DNA of 10,363 bases from positions 1 through 10,363 of the forward strand of contig DAOMZG010000252.1 in NCBI GenBank assembly GCA_035437945.1. The letters are read 5' to 3'. Origin of the DNA: UBA9464 sp003445095 (GTDB taxonomy: Bacteria; Verrucomicrobiota; Verrucomicrobiia; Limisphaerales; UBA9464). The notes under the pieces were generated by a model that saw nothing but the letters and a program-made list of their open reading frames with translations, was not told the DNA's origin and did no database searches. Position 1 is the first letter of the stretch. Every line of letters starts with the position of its first letter. This document shows positions 5,898 through 10,363 of the stretch, in pieces. The translations under genes and the position numbers were made by a program.

Positions 5898-7775
5898 ATG
5901 AACGCCGTGCGCCGATCAATCCTTGCCCTGTGTTTGATTGGAGCTCACGCGACCCGGGGGGAAACCGCAGCCAACAATTACTTCGCCATCCAAGTCGTGG
6001 ATGAACAAACGGGCCGAGGCGTTCCCTTGGCCGAATTAAAAACCGTTAATAACATCGTATTTTGGACGGATAGCGCCGGCCTCGTCGCGTTCCATGAGCC
6101 GGGCTTGATGGGCCAAGAAGTCTTCTTCCACGTCAGCAGCCCCGGCTACGAATATCCGAAAGACTTTTTCAACAATCGCGGTTTGAAACTTCGGCCGGTG
6201 GCGGGTCAGCGCGCCAAGGTGAAATTGAAACGCCTCCAAATCGCCGAGCGACTCTATCGAGTCACCGGACAAGGCATCTACCGCGACAGCGTGCTCGTCA
6301 GCGCGCCCGTGCCGTTGAAATTTCCGGTGCTCGACGCCCAAGTGCTCGGTCAGGACACCGTCATCGCCACTCCGTATCGCGGGAAAATTTACTGGTTTTG
6401 GGGAGACACCGACCGCGCGAGCTATCCGCTGGGAAATTTCGGCGCCGCGGGGGCGACGTCGGAGTTGCCGGATCGCGGCGGGCTTAATCCCAGCGTAGGC
6501 CTCGACCTCACCTACTTCACCAACGCCGATGGATTCAGCAAGCCGATGTGCCCCGACTCTAGCTTTGGAGAGGGACTCAAGTGGATCGAAGGGGTGACGA
6601 CGCTGCGCGATGAAACAGGCGCGGAGCATTTGCTCGCCCGCGTCGCCGCCGGAACTGGAATGCAGGAGAGCCGCGATTGGCATCTCGCGTTGTTCAACGA
6701 CCGAAACCAAACTTTCGAGTCGCTCGTTCGCTGGGATATTCACGATACCCATGATTCGGCCCATCCATTTCAAGCTCGCGAGGACGGGATCGCCTACCTG
6801 TACCTCTACCCCAACCTCCGCGTGCGGGCCGAACTCAATGCGCTGCGCGACTTAAAAAACTACCAAGCGTTCACTTGCCTGTCGGGCGACGGAAAATTCC
6901 ACGGCAAGGAAACGCAGGTGGACCGGGATTTTTCGGGGCGCGTCCGTTACTCGTGGAAGGCGGAGGCGGATCGATTGCATCCCGGCGTCCTGCGCGAGCT
7001 AACCGCCAACGACACGCTGAAACGATCAGAGTCGTGGTTGCAATTGGTCGATCTCGAATCAGGCGCGCCGGTCGAGGCTGGCCGCGGGTCAGTCTTCTGG
7101 AACGAATTTTTGCATCGTTGGATAATGATCGTCTCCGGCGCGCCTGGAGACGTTTGGTTCAGTCAAGCCGACACACCGACTGGTCCTTGGGTTTATGCGC
7201 GCCGGATTGCCACCCACGGCCGCTACAACTTCTACAATCCCACGCAGCATCCGTTTTTCGATCAGGAGGGCGGTCGCCTCATCTACTTCGAAGGCACGTA
7301 TACCGACAGTTTCTCGAGCGCTTCGGCCAAGACACCGCGCTACAACTACAACCAGATCATGTATCGCCTCGCACTCGACGATGAGCGGCTCGCGGTGCCG
7401 GTGCCGGTGTATCGAGTGAAAGGGCCCGGCCCAGTAACACGCCCATTGTTGCGGGAGGGTGTCGAAGCGGACGGCGCTTGGGGACAAATCGATTCCGTCG
7501 CGTTCTTCGCGATTCCGCCGACTCTTCCGCGGGCCGGACTTGTATCCTTGTACGCCTCCGCGACCGGACCCGGTTGGCAGACCCGTGCACCAACTCCGAC
7601 GAGCCGGCCGCTGTTCTTCGCCCTTCCAGTAAATGAAAAAGCCGGCTCAGACCCCAGCACTGCCCCGGCGCTGCACGAAGTTTTACGAAGCGAATCAGGC
7701 GAGCCCATTGGCCGTGTCTGGAAAAATCCTGCTACCGTGATTCCGGTCGGCCTTCAGGTTCGGCCGGGGCCTTAG
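5898..7775 (+). CDS. Secreted protein with N-terminal Ig/transthyretin-like domain and probable beta-propeller body (function unknown)
   Basis: The ATG at 5898 gives 625 residues beginning with a signal peptide: NAVRRS, then a hydrophobic run SILALCLIGAHA (7-18), with cleavage likely around 20-24. Residues about 28-112 (IQVVDEQTGRGVPLAEL...FWTDSAGLVAFHEP) look like a carboxypeptidase-regulatory/transthyretin-like beta domain. From about 140 the sequence repeats short strands typical of five-bladed propellers: QDTVIATPYRGKIYWFWGDT (152-171), GGLNPSVGLDLTYF (194-207), SVFWNEFLHRWIMI (398-411), SQADTPTGPW (422-431) and YNPTQHPFFDQEGGRLIYFEGTY (446-468). This recalls DUF4185/GH43-like proteins, but I cannot assign catalytic residues, so 'glycoside hydrolase' would be a guess. 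It lies 13 bp after the hydrolase stop, and its TAG shares a base with an in-frame GTG of the next gene. An upstream start at 5769 would overlap the hydrolase and bury the signal peptide. Confidence 0.75.
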   Translation: MNAVRRSILALCLIGAHATRGETAANNYFAIQVVDEQTGRGVPLAELKTVNNIVFWTDSAGLVAFHEPGLMGQEVFFHVSSPGYEYPKDFFNNRGLKLRPVAGQRAKVKLKRLQIAERLYRVTGQGIYRDSVLVSAPVPLKFPVLDAQVLGQDTVIATPYRGKIYWFWGDTDRASYPLGNFGAAGATSELPDRGGLNPSVGLDLTYFTNADGFSKPMCPDSSFGEGLKWIEGVTTLRDETGAEHLLARVAAGTGMQESRDWHLALFNDRNQTFESLVRWDIHDTHDSAHPFQAREDGIAYLYLYPNLRVRAELNALRDLKNYQAFTCLSGDGKFHGKETQVDRDFSGRVRYSWKAEADRLHPGVLRELTANDTLKRSESWLQLVDLESGAPVEAGRGSVFWNEFLHRWIMIVSGAPGDVWFSQADTPTGPWVYARRIATHGRYNFYNPTQHPFFDQEGGRLIYFEGTYTDSFSSASAKTPRYNYNQIMYRLALDDERLAVPVPVYRVKGPGPVTRPLLREGVEADGAWGQIDSVAFFAIPPTLPRAGLVSLYASATGPGWQTRAPTPTSRPLFFALPVNEKAGSDPSTAPALHEVLRSESGEPIGRVWKNPATVIPVGLQVRPGP

Positions 7776-7804
7776 TGACGAATCCCTCCTCCACGACCAC
7801 CAGG

Positions 7805-8962
7805 ATGAACGCGCTGAAGGCTCTAATCATCGGCGGTGGTATCGGAGGGCACACGCTCGCGGTGGCGCTCGAAAAGCTCGGTATCGCGTCCGAGATATTT
7901 GAACGTGCCCCCAAGGCAGGGGAAGTGGGGGCCGGACTAGGTCTTTGGGCGAATGCAGTCAGCGTCCTCGATCGACTCGGGATCGATGCGCACGAGCTTG
8001 GCCTGCCACTGCTCCGCGGCGAAGGGGTTTCCTGGCGCGGCGGAGTGCTGACGAAGTTCGACCTTCAATCGGTCTCCGCCGAGGCCGGCGCCGACTCCTA
8101 CATTGTGCATCGCGGTGAATTGCTCGACGCCATTGCGGCCCGCGTGTCACCCGGGACGGTGCGCGCGGGCAAGGAATGCGTTCGTCTCGAACAAAGTGAC
8201 CATTCCGTGCTCGCCTATTTCAAAGACGGTTCCTCGGCCGAGGGCGATCTGCTCATCGGTGCCGATGGGATCCATTCCACGGTGCGATCTGCTCTCTGGG
8301 GCTACACTCCCGTTCGCTATTCGGGGCAGACTTGTTACCGCGGGATCGCCCCCCTCGCGCCGCTCGAACCGCAAGTGCTCCGAGAGATTCTCGGGCGCGG
8401 CCAACGCTGCGGCATCTGTCCCCTTGATCGTCATCGCCTCTACTGGTGGGCCGCCTTGAATCGTCGCTCGGGCGAAGTCGACGTACCGGGCGACCGACGT
8501 GACTTTCTGTTAACCTGCTATCGAGGTTGGCCCCATGCTATCGAAGATTTTATCGCCGCCACACCACCGGAATCGATTCTCCGCAACGATCTCATCGATC
8601 GTAAACCCATTCCGCGCTGGAGCCGTGGGCGCGTGACCTTACTGGGTGACGCCGCGCATCCCTCCACGCCAAATCTTGGCCAAGGCGCCTGCATGGCGAT
8701 TGAAGATGCGGAAGTATTGGCCCACGCCATCGCCTCGCAGTCCAATATCGAGTCGGTATTCTGCGCCTACGAAGCCCGCCGAGTCGCCCGAACGACCGCG
8801 GTGACGAACGACTCCTGGAGGTATGGCCAACTGGCCCGGTGGCAAAACCCATTCGCCGTCACCGTACGCGAGCTAATCTTTCGAGCCACACCCAGTTTCG
8901 TCGTCCAACGATCCTTGCGCCGGAACGTCTGCCCGGTGGCCTTTCGCACAGGACCGCCTTAG
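7805..8962 (+). CDS. FAD-dependent monooxygenase (PHBH fold, salicylate-hydroxylase/zeaxanthin-epoxidase-like)
   Basis: This 385-residue class A flavoprotein monooxygenase begins with the Rossmann dinucleotide motif ALIIGGGIGG (6-15) and the acidic strand end IFER (31-34), with E33 binding the AMP ribose. Next come the GAGLGLWANA segment (42-51), R103 in VHRGELL, the DG motif GADGIHSTVR (152-161) and the GD motif LLGDAAHPSTPNLGQGACMAIEDA (279-302), which binds FAD pyrophosphate/ribityl. Members use NAD(P)H and O2 to hydroxylate or epoxidise aromatic or polyene substrates. Length is normal, with no fused domain. ATG 7805 puts the motif right at the N-terminus; an in-frame GTG at 7775 overlaps the previous stop (TAGTG) and would add ten residues, which could mean coupling. 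Substrate unknown; neighbours are a hydrolase and a secreted protein. Confidence 0.88.
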   Translation: MNALKALIIGGGIGGHTLAVALEKLGIASEIFERAPKAGEVGAGLGLWANAVSVLDRLGIDAHELGLPLLRGEGVSWRGGVLTKFDLQSVSAEAGADSYIVHRGELLDAIAARVSPGTVRAGKECVRLEQSDHSVLAYFKDGSSAEGDLLIGADGIHSTVRSALWGYTPVRYSGQTCYRGIAPLAPLEPQVLREILGRGQRCGICPLDRHRLYWWAALNRRSGEVDVPGDRRDFLLTCYRGWPHAIEDFIAATPPESILRNDLIDRKPIPRWSRGRVTLLGDAAHPSTPNLGQGACMAIEDAEVLAHAIASQSNIESVFCAYEARRVARTTAVTNDSWRYGQLARWQNPFAVTVRELIFRATPSFVVQRSLRRNVCPVAFRTGPP

Positions 8963-8974
8963 CCAGAATTCAAG

Positions 8975-9017
8975 TTCAACCACGAATCGATACAAACTCA
9001 CCCCGATGGGCAGATTT
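8975..9017 (-). repeat. Degenerate dispersed repeat of the GTGGTT type, copy 1
   Basis: Read on the minus strand this stretch ends TGTATCGATTCGTGGTT and contains loosely periodic ATCGG-GTG / TTTGTATCG units of about 10-11 nt. It resembles a short dispersed repeat (ATC-n-GTGT units ending in GTGGTTC) that I recall from verrucomicrobial and related genomes; this recollection is unverified. It starts 13 bp after the monooxygenase stop and faces copy 2 in opposite orientation. Confidence 0.4.
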
Positions 9018-9097
9018 CACAACGGGACTTTCGGAGGACCTGATCCCGTTTAGTGAACGTTGAGTCCGGCCGGCCGGGATCGTCCCGCGACACGATC

Positions 9098-9134
9098 AAT
9101 CCCCTCCGTGTAAATTGGTGTCCATTGATGGTTC
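9098..9134 (+). repeat. Degenerate dispersed repeat of the GTGGTT type, copy 2
   Basis: The stretch reads as near-repeats: CCGTGTAAATT (9106-9116), GGTGTCCATT (9117-9126), GATGGTTC (9127-9134), with a roughly 10-bp period. Its last 19 positions match the reverse complement of copy 1 at about 14 sites by hand alignment. Between the copies, GATCCCG (9042-9048) and CGGGATC (9075-9081) form another inverted pair around a GGCCGGCC run. Nothing in 8963-9242 looks coding. Confidence 0.45.
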
Positions 9135-9189
9135 TCCCCCCTATTTCCTACCGCGCGGATAAGGCTTAGCCGGGCACGGAATCTGAAGT

Positions 9190-9226
9190 CGCAACAAAAA
9201 ACGGCACCCGAAACCGGGTGCCGTTG
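9190..9226 (-). terminator. Strong rho-independent terminator of the HU gene
   Basis: AACGGCACCCG (9200-9210) and CGGGTGCCGTT (9215-9225) form a perfect 11-bp stem around a 4-nt loop. On the minus strand the stem is followed by an uninterrupted T-run and then GTTGC (through 9190). It lies 17 bp downstream of the HU stop. Confidence 0.93.
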
Positions 9227-9242
9227 AATCGCGAAAGTCCGC

Positions 9243-9587
9243 TTACTTCGCTCCGAGAATGGTGTCCTTTGCCGCCTTCGCGACGCGAAACTTCACCACT
9301 TTCTTGGCCGGAATCTTCACGATAGCCTTCTTGAGCAACTCGGCCCGTCGGGGATCGCCCTCGGGGAACTGATTGGCTTGCGCCATCAATTGAGGGTTAC
9401 GGCCTTCGCGGGCCTTGCGGTTAACGAGCACCAACTTGCCGATGCCGGGGAAGGTGAAGGTATTCTTGGCGTTTTTGTACGCCAATTGAGCCAGGGTCTC
9501 GAGGACGACGACGGCCTGCTTCTTGGAGATTTCCGCCCCCTCAGCGAGAGCGGCAGCGATTTGCGATTTGGTGAGGGCTTTAGCCAT
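9243..9587 (-). CDS. HU/IHF-family DNA-binding protein with an insertion in the DNA-binding arm
   Basis: This 114-residue nucleoid protein shows the HU order: helices LTKSQIAAALAEGAEISKKQAVVVLETLAQLAYKNAK (5-41), then TFPGIGKLVLVNRKAREGRNP (45-65), then KIPAKKVVKFRVAKAAKDTI (91-110). P65 of the RNP tip is the residue that intercalates DNA in HU/IHF. Typical HU is about 90 residues and passes from RNP to IKIPA through 4-6 residues; here 25 residues (66-90, containing QLMAQANQFPEGDPRRAELL) intervene, a predicted helix-rich insertion at the arm tip. The ATG at 9587 is exactly where the family starts; no ribosome site precedes it. The gene is monocistronic with its own terminator and a possible promoter upstream, and is divergent from a Ser/Thr kinase. 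Confidence 0.92.
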   Translation of the reverse strand: MAKALTKSQIAAALAEGAEISKKQAVVVLETLAQLAYKNAKNTFTFPGIGKLVLVNRKAREGRNPQLMAQANQFPEGDPRRAELLKKAIVKIPAKKVVKFRVAKAAKDTILGAK

Positions 9588-9644
9588 AGTTGGAGACTTT
9601 TGAATTTGTATGTTGAGTCCAGAAATACGGACGGAGTGGCGGGC

Positions 9645-9673
9645 GATTTACGCAGAGGATTCGGTGTCGGCAA
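9645..9673 (-). promoter_or_regulatory. Candidate sigma-70-type promoter of the HU gene
   Basis: On the minus strand TTGCCG (9673-9668) and TAAATC (9650-9645) are separated by 17 bp. They match the -35 and -10 consensus moderately, with an A/T-rich stretch just upstream (complement of 9686-9700) that could act as an UP element. Transcription would start near 9638, leaving a leader of about 50 nt. Confidence 0.35.
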
Positions 9674-9723
9674 GGGAAATTCCCCGAAAATAAACGAAAA
9701 CATTCGCGTTACCTCGTTCCGGT

Positions 9724-9735
9724 CCGTGATCACGG
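9724..9735. promoter_or_regulatory. Perfect 12-bp palindrome CCGTGATCACGG
   Basis: CCGTGATCACGG is its own reverse complement and lies about 50 bp upstream of the candidate HU -35 box, in the space shared with the kinase gene. Its size and symmetry fit a dimeric regulator's operator, but nothing in the window identifies the protein, and a 12-bp palindrome can occur by chance. Confidence 0.25.
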
Positions 9736-9969
9736 CCACCAGGACAGGATGTGCGTAATCCTACTGATCGAGTCAATGTCCGTTCTACTGAGGGACCCGA
9801 TTCGGATGCGGAAGGCACCGGGAAGTTCCGCCTGAGCCGGTGGGCGCGGTAGCAAATGCCCGCCACGGTCGTCGGGTCAAAGGAGGCGCGAGCGCAGACT
9901 TCCTTGATCGAGGACATCCCGACAATCCCACCGCGGTCCCTTGACCCTCGGCTCGCCCACTTCCAACCT

Positions 9970-10363
9970 ATGCCGGTGCCAGAACTCCGCTTCCTCACTG
10001 GCGAATTTCGCTACGAGATTGTCCGCCAGATTTACGAAGGCGGCATGGGCGTCGTCTATGAAGCCCTTCAGCATGGCGCTTCCAGCTTCCGGAAACGGGT
10101 TGCCATCAAAGTCATTCGTGAACGCTTCGCCAGTCAGAAGGAATTCTTGGACAACTTCGTGGGAGAAGCCCGTCTCGTCGCGGACTTGATCCACACCAAC
10201 ATCGTCCAGACCTATCATTATGGTGAGTCCGGCGGGATGAGCTTCATCTGCATGGAGTACATCAACGGCTTCAACCTCGAACAGTTCCTGCAACGACTCA
10301 ACGTGCGAAATCGCAAGCTGCCGATCGAGCTGGCCGTGTTTATTGTGAGCCGAATCGCGCGCG
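9970..10363 (+). CDS. Serine/threonine protein kinase, N-terminal part (runs off the right edge)
   Basis: The ATG at 9970 opens a frame with no stop before the window ends, giving 131 residues. It matches the N-lobe of bacterial Hanks-type kinases: glycine-rich loop IYEGGMGVVYEA (21-32), catalytic lysine K47 in RVAIKVI (43-49), helix-C glutamate E66 in VGEARLVADLIHTNIVQ (64-80), and hinge ICMEYINGFNLEQFL (93-107). The first glycine of the usual G-x-G-x-x-G loop is replaced by Tyr22; the remaining glycines are kept. HRD and DFG motifs and any C-terminal sensor or membrane domain lie outside. The short lead-in (13-14 residues) supports this ATG. It likely phosphorylates proteins in the cytoplasm; targets unknown. 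Confidence 0.88.
   Translation, partial: MPVPELRFLTGEFRYEIVRQIYEGGMGVVYEALQHGASSFRKRVAIKVIRERFASQKEFLDNFVGEARLVADLIHTNIVQTYHYGESGGMSFICMEYINGFNLEQFLQRLNVRNRKLPIELAVFIVSRIAR

Larger units (their letters stand above)
9588..9969. other. Divergent intergenic region between the HU gene and the kinase gene
   Basis: No credible gene lies in these 382 bp. It holds a candidate HU promoter, an A-rich block (9686-9700), a 12-bp perfect palindrome (9724-9735) and an inverted pair CACCGG (9816-9821) / CCGGTG (9837-9842). A kinase promoter should lie toward the right, but no convincing boxes are visible and the kinase ATG lacks a ribosome site. Confidence 0.5.

Noticed and set aside
6036..6773. 245-residue minus-strand frame inside the secreted protein gene
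   Set aside because: It is antisense to a gene with a clear signal peptide and conserved motifs; no family features.
6875..7384. 169-residue plus-strand frame inside the secreted protein gene
   Set aside because: Arg-rich out-of-frame reading of the same DNA, with no independent start signal.
9749..9835. 28-codon plus-strand frame upstream of the kinase
   Set aside because: Short, without a ribosome site or recognisable features.

Overview
The window looks like chromosomal DNA from a Gram-negative, GC-rich bacterium of the Planctomycetota/Verrucomicrobiota group, most likely a verrucomicrobial (Limisphaerales/Pedosphaera-like) lineage. This is inferred from three features: a DUF4190 protein whose second membrane helix continues into the 'LLPALAKAKAKAQ...KQIGLA...DHEGKFP' prepilin-like signature, a Hanks-type Ser/Thr kinase, and the near-absence of Shine-Dalgarno sequences. 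No rRNA, tRNA, CRISPR array, transposase or phage gene is visible.

Layout. (1) 1-442: the tail of a type II toxin-antitoxin locus, with the C-terminal 54 residues of an antitoxin overlapping a MazF/PemK toxin that appears frameshifted and degraded. (2) 459-2753, minus strand: a probable operon read as rpsU (ribosomal protein S21), a xylose-isomerase-like TIM-barrel sugar isomerase/epimerase, and a multi-pass lysylphosphatidylglycerol-synthase/flippase-like membrane protein. A strong intrinsic terminator sits between rpsU and the isomerase, and its U-tract touches the isomerase ATG. (3) 3099-3806, plus strand: the DUF4190/prepilin-like protein. (4) 3945-4718, minus strand: a Cof-type HAD phosphatase. 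(5) 5000-8962, plus strand: three tightly spaced genes, an alpha/beta hydrolase, a secreted probable beta-propeller protein and an FAD-dependent monooxygenase. (6) 9243-9587, minus strand: an HU-family nucleoid protein with an insertion next to the DNA-intercalating proline, followed by a textbook terminator. (7) 9970 to the right edge, plus strand: the N-terminal part of a Ser/Thr protein kinase.

The genes do not form one obvious pathway. The clearest candidate functional unit is the hydrolase/secreted protein/monooxygenase cluster; its substrate cannot be read from the sequence. The rpsU-isomerase-flippase unit mixes translation with metabolism and envelope functions, and its internal terminator suggests that the two distal genes are expressed at a fraction of rpsU.

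The intergenic DNA carries the most unexplained structure. Two diverged copies of a roughly 71-bp two-hairpin repeat lie upstream of two different plus-strand genes. Two degenerate copies, in opposite orientation, of a short internally periodic repeat ending in a TGGTT box lie between the monooxygenase and HU genes. No clearly new multi-gene defence or biosynthetic system is evident.
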